A stretch of 64,000 nt of DNA from Rhizophagus irregularis (taxonomy: Eukaryota; Glomeromycota; Glomeromycetes; Glomerales; Glomeraceae): the NCBI RefSeq assembly GCF_026210795.1, contig NC_089448.1:620001-684000 (forward strand), written 5' to 3'. Each line of letters opens with the position of its first letter. Position 1 is the stretch's first letter. Of the stretch, positions 33,439 through 44,328 are shown in pieces. The notes below the pieces were generated by a model that saw nothing but the letters and a program-made list of their open reading frames with translations, made no database searches and was not told where the DNA came from. Both the position numbers and the translations under genes were made by a program.

Positions 33439-34917
33439 ATGTCTAAACTCAATAAAGATATTCTTTTCTTATTATTTGAAGAATTACAAGACGATTCAAA
33501 ATCTCTCTTTTCATGTCTAATGGTTAATAGACTTTGGTGTGAAACTGTGATTCCAATTTTATGGAGGAATCCTTGGAACTACCATGGTATTAATTATTAT
33601 AATAAAAATTATTTATTTACAATTATTGCTTCTTATTTATCTAATGATATTAAAGAATTTTTAACAAGACTAGGAATTCAATTATTGTCAATTTCATGTC
33701 AATCACTTTTGTTTGATTATTTATCTTTCTGTAGAAGCATTAATGTAAATATTATAAACTCTATAATTTCTATTGGATCTTCTTCAGTAGATCATCGATT
33801 GTTTTTACAACAAGAATTTTATGGTCTCGTTATGAAGAAATGTTCAGAATTGAAGTATTTGGATATGAGATCACTCGAGTATCAAATATTTTATTTTCCA
33901 GAAGCTAAACTCCGGTTTGAATCACTCTATGAATTAAAATGTGATACATCTATCGACATTTCATACTTTTATGGATTAGCACGTATTTGTCAACATATAC
34001 AGAAGCTCACCATTATTAATAATATTAACAAAACTAATCTTGGAATTGTTAAATTAATTGAAGTTCAAAAAAATTTAAAGTATTTTGAATGGATGGATGA
34101 ATTTGATGGTTTTATCTCTAAAATAGATCCTTATAAAGAAATTCTTCTTGCATTAGAAAAAAAGGCAGATACTATCGATCATTTAGAAATATATTTAGAC
34201 TATTTAGATCGCACATTGCAAAAAGTACTCCCAAAACTTCATAAACTAAAATCATTGATAACTAGTTTTGAGGCTTTCAGTGAGGAACAATCAAAAAAGT
34301 GTGTTTATCGTGATCTTGAGGTCTTTAGAGTAGAATATTATTGTTTAAAAGCAAATTCAATTATAATTGAAAATAGTGGAGGACATATAAAGAAAATTAC
34401 AATAGACCCTTGTGAATATTATTATTATGAATATTATAAAAACTTTAATGAATATTCCCTCATTTTTATTCGTAAAATTTACGAAAATTGTCCCTTGATT
34501 GAATATTTGTCTCTTGTATTTTCATCGTCAAAGCAACATTTTAGTGAATTTGAAAAATTACTAAAAGTTTGTCAAAATTTAAAGTCATTATTATTAATTA
34601 TATGTATCATGGATGAGTTAGAAACTGATGAAAAAAATTTAGAAAATGGGAAAGAAGTATTAAATACATTAATTAGATCAGCGCCAACTAATTTAAAAGA
34701 AATTAGATTTTTTGATCATATTAAATTCTCTTTGGAAGCCTTGGAAGAATTCTTAGAAAATTGGAAAGGTCGTCCACTTTCCATACTTACATCCGATCCT
34801 CTTTATGAAGGAGAAAATTATGTAAAATTGATTAATAAATATAAAAATAACGGAATAATTAAAAGTTTTAGACATGAATCTTCAATGAATGTAGGAGATA
34901 TGGATTTTAAGATATGA
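33439..34917 (+). CDS. F-box/LRR-like protein, copy 4
   Basis: 492 aa, single exon, start MSKLNKDILFLLFEELQDDS shared with the paralogs. F-box residues 3-44, then Leu-rich repeats. The acidic/aromatic YYYYEYYKNFNEYSLIFIR segment near residue 333 and the C-terminus KSFRHESSMNVGDMDFKI place it with copy 3. Upstream module and 3' flank are also shared with copy 3, so gene and flanks were duplicated together. It is bracketed by a direct duplication of the spacer-relic segment (32620-33190 and 34955-35530). Predicted SCF adaptor; substrate unknown. Confidence 0.9.
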   Translation: MSKLNKDILFLLFEELQDDSKSLFSCLMVNRLWCETVIPILWRNPWNYHGINYYNKNYLFTIIASYLSNDIKEFLTRLGIQLLSISCQSLLFDYLSFCRSINVNIINSIISIGSSSVDHRLFLQQEFYGLVMKKCSELKYLDMRSLEYQIFYFPEAKLRFESLYELKCDTSIDISYFYGLARICQHIQKLTIINNINKTNLGIVKLIEVQKNLKYFEWMDEFDGFISKIDPYKEILLALEKKADTIDHLEIYLDYLDRTLQKVLPKLHKLKSLITSFEAFSEEQSKKCVYRDLEVFRVEYYCLKANSIIIENSGGHIKKITIDPCEYYYYEYYKNFNEYSLIFIRKIYENCPLIEYLSLVFSSSKQHFSEFEKLLKVCQNLKSLLLIICIMDELETDEKNLENGKEVLNTLIRSAPTNLKEIRFFDHIKFSLEALEEFLENWKGRPLSILTSDPLYEGENYVKLINKYKNNGIIKSFRHESSMNVGDMDFKI

Positions 34918-34954
34918 ATACTATGTTATCACATTTTGTTATTATGTTAGTATT

Positions 34955-35985
34955 TAAAATAAAATTGTTTGTTGTTTATATTATCCATGAATATTATAAA
35001 TTTTATAGTAATAATCTAGGAAATATATTTTATTATTTATAAATTATTGTAAGTTTATTACGTTAAAAATGCGTTGTAGTTGTGGATTTATTTATTAGGC
35101 AATAGAAACTTCCTTATTATCCAATTTTACATGTACGGCTGATTAATAATAATAATAATCATACATACCATTGTAAAAAAAGTTCTTTTTTTCTAATAAA
35201 AAAGTATAAAAATAATTTCAAAACTATGAAACTTAGTTTTTTTAATTTAAAAAATTAAAAAAAATTATCAAAGCGGGACAATATTGAACGAGTTCATTTT
35301 TACAACAATTAAACGTCAAAATATCATGTTGGCTAAGCTTCGTTTTAAATTATTTTGCGTGATTCATCTCAGTCTGTTAATTTCCTAATACGAAGACAAA
35401 AAAATTATAGAATTGTTAACGTTAACTGGTTGAATTTTGAAAGAATTCAAGTACAGTATGATTCTAAATGACAAGATGAATTCGAGGATGATTATTACCG
35501 AAAATTCTTATATAGAAATCCTTCTTGAATTAAAAAGCAGATAATTCAATCGCCCACAAACAAATACTTCTAAAAAATTTATAAATTAAAAGCATTAATT
35601 AGTTAACGATTTCGACTTTTTTTACTAAGAATTAATTAATCTCGTTAATCTATCTCGACCTTGAGACATAAATTATATTTCATTAAATGCGGCTTCCAGT
35701 ATGATTGAAAATAGCGGAGACCGTCTAAAGTAAATTTTATCAAAATATTATAATGCATTTCCTGAATTTAAAAAATTTATCAAAATTTAGCCATTATTTA
35801 TAGTTCAGTGTATATCATAGCTGTTAAAAATACTCTCAGCTTAGATCGGCATTAAATAATTACGGTACGAGAAATTAGAAATTCTTAGAAATTGGTTCCA
35901 TTAACTATAAAAAATCGATTAATAAATAAAAAAAATAATGTGGTAATCAAAGATTTTTTTAGATTTGAATCTAAAATAAATACAA
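34955..35985 (+). pseudogene. F-box spacer-plus-relic segment downstream of copy 4
   Basis: 34955-35530 duplicates 32620-33190. The relic part runs on to about 35985: AAGATGAATTCGAGGATGAT, AAAAGCATTAATTAGTTAAC, TCTATCTCGACCTTGAGAC (YRDLET) and GGCTTCCAGTATGATTGAAA (AAS-IIEN), then a decayed C-terminus. No open frame survives. Confidence 0.6.
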
Positions 35986-36133
35986 TATCAACTTTAAAAT
36001 ATAAATACTAAGCCCACCTTCGCTAAAGTCAAAATTTTATAATTTAATGTATTTTTACTAAAAATTAATATTACGGTACTACAAATATAATAATAATAAA
36101 TAAGTGGTTTTTAACCTTTATTATGCGATTGTA

Positions 36134-36200
36134 AGATCCCTGCTAATTGACGTAATGTTTAATCTTTTCATGTGAAACATCATAATGGTCGCACAGAGCA
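36134..36200 (+). promoter_or_regulatory. conserved F-box upstream module
   Basis: GATCCCTGCTAATTGACGTA, TGTGAAACATCATAATGG and TCGCACAGAGCAATC. The GGTCGCAC core is 179 bases before the ATG at 36366. A very long T-run/A-run junction (about 36229-36264) lies between. Confidence 0.6.
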
Positions 36201-36233
36201 ATCTCATTTATAAAGACAGTTTTTCGTTTCTTT

Positions 36234-36264
<31 letters not shown>

Positions 36265-36365
36265 TATTTAAATTTTGTAAAATTATACTAAAGTCATCTT
36301 TAAAAAAAATATTTCAATTACAAAAAATTTATTCTAAAACATTTTTCATTATTTTTAGATAAAGA

Positions 36366-37850
36366 ATGTCAAAACTCAATGAAGATATTCTTATTTTAAT
36401 ATTTGAAGAATTACAAGATGATTCAAAATCTCTCTTTTCATGTCTAATGATCAATAGAATTTGGTGTGAAACCGTGATTCCAATTTTATGGAAGAATCCT
36501 TGGTGTTATGATATTGATTATCGTAATAATAAAGGTTATTTATTCAACATTATTGCTTCTTATTTATCTGATGATATTAAAGAATTCCTAACAAGACAAG
36601 GAACAAAATTACCGTCATTTTCAAACAAATCACTTTTGTTTGATTACTTATCTTTTTGTAGAAGTATTAATGTTAGTACTATCAGAATTATAACTTCTAT
36701 TGGATCTTCTTTAGCTTATAATCAATTTATTTTGCAACAAGAATTTTACCGTCTCTTTATGAAGAAATTTCCAGAGTTAAAGTATTTGGATATGAAATTT
36801 ATTAGGCATCAAATATTTTATTTCCCAGAAGCTAGGTTTCGTTTTGAATCACTTTGTGAATTAAGATGTGACACATCAATTGATTCTTCATATTTTTATG
36901 GATTGGCACAGATATGTCAATATATACAGAGACTTATCATTATTAATATAAACCCAAATGATTATCATGGTATTGCTGAATTAATTGGAGCTCAGAAAAA
37001 TTTAAAGTATTTTGAATGGAGAGATGATGATGATTTATATGTTCCTGGACCAGAGATTCTTCTTGCATTAGAAAAAAACGCAAACAGTATTAATCATTTA
37101 GTATTATATTTTATGCATATTGATCACACATTGCCAAAGGTACTTCCGAAACTTCATAAACTTAAAACGTTGATAACTAATTTTTCTAATTTCAATGAAG
37201 AACAATTAAAAAAGTGTGTATATCGTGACCTTGAGATCCTTAAAATAGAACATTACAATTTAGAAGCAGCTTCAATTATAATTGAAAATAGTGGTGGACA
37301 TCTAAAGAAAATTTTATTAGAGCCTTTTGAATTTGAAGATAATGTAGATAGTTTCGTTGAAGATTCTCTTGTTTTTATACGTAATGTTCGTAAGAATTGT
37401 CCTTCAATTGAATGTTTATCTCTTGCATTTTCACCATCAGAGGAGCATTACGCTGAAATTGAAGAATTACTAAAAGTTTGTCAAAATTTAAAGTTACTAT
37501 TATTAGTTATATTTGATCATACATATGAAGAATCATTTTATGATGAAAAAGTTTTAGAATATGGAGAAATTTTATTAAAAATATTAATTAGTTCAAAACC
37601 AACTAACATTAAGGAAATTAGATTTTATGGTGATTTTAAATTCTCTTTGGAAGTCTTGGAGGAATTCTTAAGAAAATGGGAAGGTTGTGCAATTTCCATA
37701 CTTATATCCAGTTATATTTCGTCACATAATAATATTTATGAAGAAGAGGATTATAAAAAATTGATTGATAACTATAAAAATAACGGAATAATCAAAGATT
37801 TTAGAAGTGAATCTTATATGGATGTAATGAATGTAGAATTTAAAGTATAA
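36366..37850 (+). CDS. F-box/LRR-like protein, copy 5
   Basis: 494 aa, single exon, start MSKLNEDILILIFEELQDDS. The F-box (SLFSCLMINRIWCETVIP, WKNPW) carries conservative changes. The body is closest to copies 1 and 6 (GIAELIGAQKNLKYFEWRDD, FEFEDNVDSFVEDSLVFIR, KDFRSESYMDVMNVE). It lacks about six residues around residue 235 (PGPEILLALEK against PGPDRDSHKEILFALEK in copy 1), a small in-frame deletion. Predicted SCF adaptor. Confidence 0.9.
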   Translation: MSKLNEDILILIFEELQDDSKSLFSCLMINRIWCETVIPILWKNPWCYDIDYRNNKGYLFNIIASYLSDDIKEFLTRQGTKLPSFSNKSLLFDYLSFCRSINVSTIRIITSIGSSLAYNQFILQQEFYRLFMKKFPELKYLDMKFIRHQIFYFPEARFRFESLCELRCDTSIDSSYFYGLAQICQYIQRLIIININPNDYHGIAELIGAQKNLKYFEWRDDDDLYVPGPEILLALEKNANSINHLVLYFMHIDHTLPKVLPKLHKLKTLITNFSNFNEEQLKKCVYRDLEILKIEHYNLEAASIIIENSGGHLKKILLEPFEFEDNVDSFVEDSLVFIRNVRKNCPSIECLSLAFSPSEEHYAEIEELLKVCQNLKLLLLVIFDHTYEESFYDEKVLEYGEILLKILISSKPTNIKEIRFYGDFKFSLEVLEEFLRKWEGCAISILISSYISSHNNIYEEEDYKKLIDNYKNNGIIKDFRSESYMDVMNVEFKV

Positions 37851-38520
37851 TTGTATAAATAACATCAACATTTTGTATCTTCGTTAGAAATTAATATACT
37901 GTATAAACATTGTAAACATAAAATATTAAGTTCAAGTATTCATTTAATAAATGATTTTAATTCAACTTGTAATCTTAGAAGTTTTTTTTTTCCAAATTTA
38001 CTACCCAATGATTTCTAATTTATATGCCATTACTCAATCATTATTATGATAATCTAATTTGACACCGTTGTTTATTATATAAATCGGTAATAGTTTTCTC
38101 ACTTTTCATTTTATTTATTTTTTTTTTTTAAAAAAAAAAAATATTATTATAATTAGGTTGCAGTTCTTACCTCTTACGTCGCTACGTCAATGTCGTAAAA
38201 GTGATACTACCTTTTGTCATATGTACGATTGTACGTATAAGATATTAGGTTAGTAATTTAATTTTAACACTGGCCAAATTGTAATTTTTGGCCAAAAATT
38301 AAATGTAGTAATTAATCACTGGTAGAGATCAATAAACAAGATAGATTAATATAAAAAATTTTGGATTACATCATATGTTGTATCTTGCCGTGACTTTGCC
38401 GTAAAGTAACTAACCCTTGGCATAAGAAATGACTGTAACCTTAATTATAATATCATATAAAATTCCCTCATTCAAATTATAAAAGATTAATCTAAAACTT
38501 TATTATTTTTGGTACTTTTG
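37851..38520. other. spacer with a decayed F-box promoter
   Basis: Near 38028-38145 CATTATTATGATAATCTAAT, TTATTATATAAATCGG and a T-run/A-run junction recall the type B module, but the GGTCGCAC core is gone. A foldback-like TGGCCAAATT/AATTTTTGGCCA is at about 38272-38297. Confidence 0.4.
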
Positions 38521-38528
38521 GACAAAGG

Positions 38529-39050
38529 ATGTCCAAACTTAATCTCTTCTTATTATTTGAAGAAAAACTAGATGATTCAAAATCCTTCTTATCATGTCTA
38601 ATGGTTAATAGAGTTTAACGTGAAACTGTGATTTTAATTTTATGAAGGAATCCTTGGTAATATAATATTAAATCTAAGTATAAAAATTATTTTTTCATCA
38701 CTATTGCTTCCTATTTATCTAATGATATTAAAGAATTCCTGACGAAACAAGGAACAAAATTACCGTCAGTTTCACACCAATCACTTTTGTTTAATTATTT
38801 ATCTTTGTGTAGAAGTATTAATGAAACTATAATTTCTATTGATCAAATACTCAATTGTTTTTGCAACAAGAGTTTTATGATCTCTTTATGAAGAAACGTC
38901 CGGAATTGATGTATTTGGATATGAGATAAAGTGAACATCAAATATCTTATTTTCCGCAAGCTAGGCTTCATTTTGAATCACTCTTTGAATTAAAATGTGT
39001 TCCATCAATAGATTTGTCAACATTTATAGAGGCTCATCATTGTTAATAAC
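38529..39050 (+). pseudogene. F-box relic (N-terminal half)
   Basis: It begins MSKLNLFLLFEEKLDDSKS, with several codons of the F-box start lost. Then come SCLMVNRV, a stop, ETVILIL, and a long clean piece SNDIKEFLTKQGTKLPSVSH. It decays after the CRSIN region. It is closest to the copy 3/4 group. Two or more stops and several indels make it dead. Confidence 0.75.
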
Positions 39051-39109
39051 ATAAAAAATATAAAATATATAAATTCAAAATCATGAAATTTAATTTTTTT
39101 TTAAAAAAA

Positions 39110-39860
39110 AAATTAACGTGTTCGCTTTTACTATTAAACGTTAAATTATGCTTCGTTTTAAATCACTGCGAATTAAAACATGATACATCTCAGTCTGTTG
39201 ATTTTGATTTTCATACTTTTACGCATCTGTCAATATACCGTACATCTTCGCTAATACGAAAAAAAAAAGTTACAGAATTACTAAACTAGTTGAATTTTGG
39301 AAGAATTTAAGTACTTGGTAAGATGAATTCGAAGGTGATTATATTACCGAAAACTCTTATAAGGAAATTCTTCTTAAATTAAAAAAAAGTCATATAATCT
39401 CAATCGCCAACAAACAAATACTTCCAAAATTAAAAGCTGATGATTTCGACTTTTTACTAAGAATTGATTAATCTCGTTAATATATAGCGACCTGAGACAG
39501 AGATTATATTTCATTAAATGCGGCTTCCAGTTTGATTGAAAATAGCGGAGGTCATCTAAAGTAAACTTATCAAACGTTATGTATTAATTATTGAAAAGGA
39601 TAATTTTAATGCATTTCCCTGAACTTAATAAATTTACTGAAGTCTCTCAAAATTTAGACATTATAGCTGTTGAAAATACCACTTAGATCGCTATCAATAA
39701 TTTACGGTATGAGAAATTAAATTCTTGGAAGATTTCTAGGAAAATGGTTTCCATACTTATAAATTGATTAAAATAATGTATTAATCAAGAATTTTTTAGA
39801 TTTGAATCTATAACAAATACAATATCAACTTTAAAATATAAATACTAGACATACCAGTCA
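39110..39860 (+). pseudogene. F-box relic (C-terminal half, older)
   Basis: Same decayed pattern as at 35270-35985: AATTAAAACATGATACATCT, AAGATGAATTCGAAGGTGAT, GCGGCTTCCAGTTTGATTGA and GGAGGTCATCTAAAG. More degraded than the adjacent N-terminal relic, so the two may be of different age. Confidence 0.55.
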
Positions 39861-40039
39861 AATTTTAGAAATTAATATTACTGTTCCTAGAAAAATTGAT
39901 GCATAATTTACGAAAAAAGTATGTGAACATTCTCTATTGAAACAATAAGAACCGATTTAATTTCTTGAAGCAGAATTCTCTTTGTTGAATTTCTTTCCGC
40001 TCATGCCATTCCACAGGTCCCTATAAATTAACATTTCTT

Positions 40040-40887
40040 GTGGGACATCTATAAATTAAAAGGAATGGTTAGCTTTCGCTAAGTACTCTACTTAAAAATT
40101 TCGTCCCACCATCTAGTAGGTGACGTGAGGCAGTATCCTTCTAAAGTATCAAGTAACATAACGAAGCAGTTCGGATCTTCTTCCTATATATTAGTGTCGA
40201 TATTTTCACCGTCCGTTCCTGAAAACTGCACAATAAAAGGTAAAGCTACGAGTATCTGTTTGAAAGAACTTACAAAAACACAGCTTTAGGTTATTGTGTC
40301 CTTTCACTGACATCTCTCCTGGACACACAAAGATTTGTTATCATCCAGAAATTCTGAAAACAGAGAAGGACGTTCACAGTAAAACTGTGGCCACGAAGCG
40401 CTTCCAGTTCTCTGAATCCAAAAGTCCTCAATGAGAACAAATCAATTGCATGAGTCAAAGTTGAGGAAGATACATAACTATTCCTCATTGTGGAACAGTA
40501 GACCTCAACACTGAGAAGATCTTATTCGTATCTCAGCCAGGTCCGTCAGTTAACAGAGTTATCATAGATAGACCTGCCAGCTCACAAGGTTGCCATAACT
40601 TCCTTGATCATTGCATCCACTTGTTCACCTTCACCAGAAATGAGGGCAGGCAAAAGCCCACTCTCTTTAGCTTTACGAAAACAGTTCGACATACCTTTAA
40701 TATTGGAGGTCCGGAAAAGGGATGACGAGACGTCATTCGAAGTCACGTGACTCCGCGGAAAATTTTTTTCCGATAACAAATTGTTTTTCAGGTGCAACGA
40801 GTTGTTGAATGGGTTCTTGGAATACTGGGCTGGATAAGCATACATTTCGGGAGTGACTATATATATTATGGTATCCTTCACCACCAT
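40040..40887 (-). pseudogene. decayed, GC-richer gene on -, unidentified
   Basis: From 40887 the - strand reads MVVKDTIIYIVTPEMYAYPA, LHLKNNLLSEKNFPRSH, KGMSNCFRKAKESGLLP and SGEGEQVDAMIKEVMATL, then stops. Further protein-like pieces follow: FYCERPSLFSEFLDDNKSLC (about 40365-40310) and, after a possible intron, DPNCFVMLLDTLEGYCLTSP (about 40170-40110). I recognise no family. G+C is visibly higher than in the neighbourhood, which fits a different origin or a former conserved gene. 40888-41100 has a + frame piece (VRLPYLQDGEFEPDDLYSG) that could be another fragment. Confidence 0.35.
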
Positions 40888-41157
40888 TTATATTCTCTAT
40901 TATGACCATCATCAGATCCTTTGCAAGAGTGGCTCCAGAGCACTTGTCAGATTACCATATCTTCAAGACGGTGAATTTGAACCTGATGATTTATATTCAG
41001 GTACCTTAACCAAGGCTCCACTTTTAAAGATATAACCTTGGGGTGGGTTCTCATATGATGGGCATCAGTCATCTATTTGCAACCCTCTAAAGACGTTAAA
41101 CCCGAGATAATTCTTTCTATTTTGAAGTCAGAAAAGAAGAGATAAAATTCAGTGTCA

Positions 41158-41180
41158 TTATTTATTTATTTATTTATTTT
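41158..41180. repeat. (ATTT)n microsatellite
   Basis: Five consecutive TTTA/ATTT units. Confidence 0.8.
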
Positions 41181-41287
41181 GAGGAGTATAATACAAAATT
41201 TATAAAATGGTTCTTGATAATTACGAAAATTATTTGTTTAATTTCTTCAAGAGCGCTGAAGCGAACATCATAAACTTTCGGGTTAGG

Positions 41288-41470
41288 AGTTAGCGTCATC
41301 TTTTTTTTGTTAGGAGGGGTTTGGAACTCGGAAACAACATTTCCTATCTGTTAGAGTTAGCGTTATCTTTTTTTTTTTGTTAGGAGAGTTTAAACGCGGA
41401 AACAACAGACAGTTGTTTCCTGTCTGTTAGAGTTTTTTTTTGGTAAGAGTTTTTTTTTTTGTTAGAAAGG
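41288..41470. repeat. ~70-bp tandem repeat, about 2.5 copies
   Basis: Units start GTTAGCGT(C/T)ATC followed by a T run, TTGTTAGGAG, a GCGGAAACAACA-type piece and CTATCTGTTAGA/CTGTCTGTTAGA. Copies begin near 41289 and 41356, and a shorter one near 41430. Confidence 0.65.
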
Positions 41471-41499
41471 TGTCCCCTTTTACAAAATATTTATAGTCT

Positions 41500-43012
41500 A
41501 TTGTGAGAGTTTGATATATGAGTCATCTTTACTAACTCTGATTTAGAAAAATTAGATATCATATGACTCTGACGAAGGTGATCTCGATAAAAAAACTATT
41601 GCGTCACGTAGTAAGTTTGTTTTTTTTAAAAAAAAAGTAAAAAAAAAATAGTTTGCGGAGAGTCAAACCTGGACTGCTTAGAAATACAAGATCGCATGAT
41701 CAATATAATCAATAGCAAATATAGAGGTTGGGAATTCATAAGTAATAAAAAAAATTCAGCGTAAAAATAAAATGAAAAAAAATTAGACTCAATTTTAAAA
41801 AAAAACTAAAATCATTTTTTTTTTAGTTTGAAAAAAAAAAATCTTTATAAAAATTTCAGAAAAAATTTCGGTCTATAAAAAGAATTACAACCTATCGTTA
41901 ATCCGACACTGATAAGAGTTAGTCATGTATTTAGTGTAGATTTTATGATTAATCGATTTTTAGATTATCATAATACGCACCTGTACGTATTGTATGTAAA
42001 ATATTCTATTTTTACTTTACTATGTATAAATTTATACTTAGTTTTTTTTATTCATATAAATAATTATATTTAACTTTTAACAACTATCATTCGGAATTTT
42101 AATAACTCGTATTAAATAGGACATTACATTGAAGTGAACATCAGCAGCAGGCTTTTTCTTTACAAATCTCCATTGTGTTTGCTACCAATAACCAATCATC
42201 CAAATTCTACAATTTTCTATAACACCATTTTCTGCTAATTTTTCTAAAAAATCGATACATTCTTTAAACCATAATTTTTTAGCAAAAGATTTATTGCAAA
42301 AAGAGCAATTTTGGAGTTTATTGTATTAGTATCTTTATCAGAGATGTTTGATTTATTAATTCAGTTGCCATCTGTTGTTTTAGAAATTTATTTTACTGGA
42401 AAAAAATTATTAAATTTCTTTTTAATAATGTTTCATAAATGAGCTACTAAAAAAGAATATTTTTATATTTTAATTAAAAGTAGGTTACAACGAAAAAAAA
42501 TATATTGTCGGGCCGATTCACTGTAATGTGTCGATCACATGACCAAATTTTCAGGGTAGAAAAAGACAGAAAGGTTATATGAAAGGTTGTTAATTTAGAA
42601 ATTTTACACTCTTTATTGTTATCCAAACTGTCATCTTTCCTTTGTTTTTTTGGAAGTTTTTTTTTATTAGAGATAAGAGAAATATCGAACAAAGACGTTT
42701 TATAACCAAGGTGAAATTTTCGGAGTTTAAGTTTTTTTCAATAATAAGTTCAGCAAGTATGTTAAGCGTCAGAACGATGTTGCTCTATACAATTAGAAAT
42801 CCTGAACGAATCGCATGTTAGAAAATGAGGGGTGATGTTTTTCATATCACGAAGACAAAAATTATCCGCGGGGATTTTACTGTCTATGGTATAGCTCGAT
42901 TGATTTCATGAAGTATTTTGCCATTTCAGATTATTATGTAAATGGTTGCCATTTTATTTTATAAAAATTATTGAAATTATATTTATCAATTATAAAACAA
43001 ATAATTACATTA
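41500..43012. other. AT-rich spacer, nothing supported
   Basis: Short frames such as the - strand one at 42474-42692 lack any recognisable signal. No repeats or RNA genes seen. Confidence 0.35.
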
Positions 43013-43020
43013 CAAATAAC

Positions 43021-43418
43021 CAGAGACCCGGGAAAATTCCATTTTTATAATAAATGAATAAATCAGAATTTTTGCTGTATTATGGAATAAAACGGAATTT
43101 TTATGATTTTTAACAATTTTATTCCGGCACGTGACAACTAGCCAATCATTATTGCATATTTTATTGACTATATCGTGATAGAAGTCTAACTAAAAAATGT
43201 GATTTTGCAATTTTGTAATATCTATACAGTTTTTGACTAAAAATTATTGTCGTGTCACTAGCGCAACCTAAGTTGGGCTGCATTAAGATGTAGGCCGGCT
43301 AGAATTATCAAATGTTTCTTACTATAATTGGTAATTTTTTATCGGAATAAAATCGGAATTTTTTTCGTTATCGTGATAAAAATTTGCGATTTAATATCGG
43401 AATAAATCCGGGTCTCTG
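43021..43418. mobile_element. hAT-type MITE (398 bp)
   Basis: It begins CAGAGACCCGG and ends CCGGGTCTCTG, perfect 11-bp terminal inverted repeats. It is flanked by a perfect 8-bp duplication CAAATAAC (43013-43020 and 43419-43426). Subterminal regions carry repeated GGAATAAA / CGGAATTTTT motifs in both orientations. No coding capacity. Confidence 0.88.
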
Positions 43419-43967
43419 CAAATAACCATAAATTCAGTGTCCTAATCATGTGGATTCCGTATCCAAATTCAACAGATTTTCTAAAACAAAATCGTATAAG
43501 AACATTATTAAAAACGTATCCAGATTTTTTATTCTAAGTATCTTTTTGGGTTAGTCTTATTGGCAACTTGTACTTAAACCATATTATTTGATAGTTGTTA
43601 GGTTTTGTAGATGAACCATGATTTTCATGATTTGATAAACCATACTACTACTTAAATTTTCAAGATTAATCATTGGTAAAGTGGTTAATTAGTCAAGATG
43701 CTTCTATTTACTGTTTCATAAAATTCAATTTCTCACGTTTATAACCAATATCACCGTTAATATGAATGTTTTAATCTTATTTTCTTTTCTTATTTAAAGA
43801 TATAACAAATAATTGGTAATTTATAATATGTTATATGAAAATTGTAATAAACTATAAAACTTTATTTGGATAAATGATAGTAAAATTCAAATAAATCAAA
43901 TTACAGTGAAAGTAGATTTTGCTAATTTTTGCTGCTCAAAATTGGACCCTTCAATTGATGAAAAAAA

Positions 43968-44292
43968 AAGCGAATCATACATAGTATAACCTGATAAAAT
44001 CTCATCCATCCCATCTCGTCTAACCATCATATTTCTTGAATAAAAAGCGAATCATAGTATAACCTGATAAAATCTCATCCATCCCGTCTCGTCTCGTCTC
44101 ACATATTCCCAACCATCATATTTCTTGAAAAAAAGCGAATCATACTTAGTATAAACCTGAGAAAATCTCATCTATCCCATCTCGTCTCACATATTCCCAC
44201 CATCATATTTCTTGAATAAAAGAGATTCATACTTAGTATAACCTGATAAAATCTCTCTCGTCCCACATATTCCTAACCATCATATTTCTTAT
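43968..44292. repeat. four-copy minisatellite (~75-87-bp unit)
   Basis: Each unit reads AGCGAATCATAC...TAGTATAACCTGA, then TAAAATCTCATCCATCCC, a variable number of ATCTCGTCTC pieces, then CACATATTCC and AACCATCATATTTCTTGA. Copies start at about 43970, 44046, 44132 and 44219. It abuts the 3' end of the broken F-box gene on -. Confidence 0.75.
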
Positions 44293-44328
44293 CTCAATCC
44301 CTAATTCTTTATTGTGATAACATAGTAT

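Noticed and set aside
32620-35530. LTR element with F-box copy 4 as its interior
   Set aside because: The flanking direct repeats are an F-box spacer and relic, and the interior has no retroelement genes, primer-binding site or polypurine primer.
43968-44292. CRISPR-like array of regular repeats
   Set aside because: Units are contiguous tandem copies without unique spacers, in a eukaryotic context.
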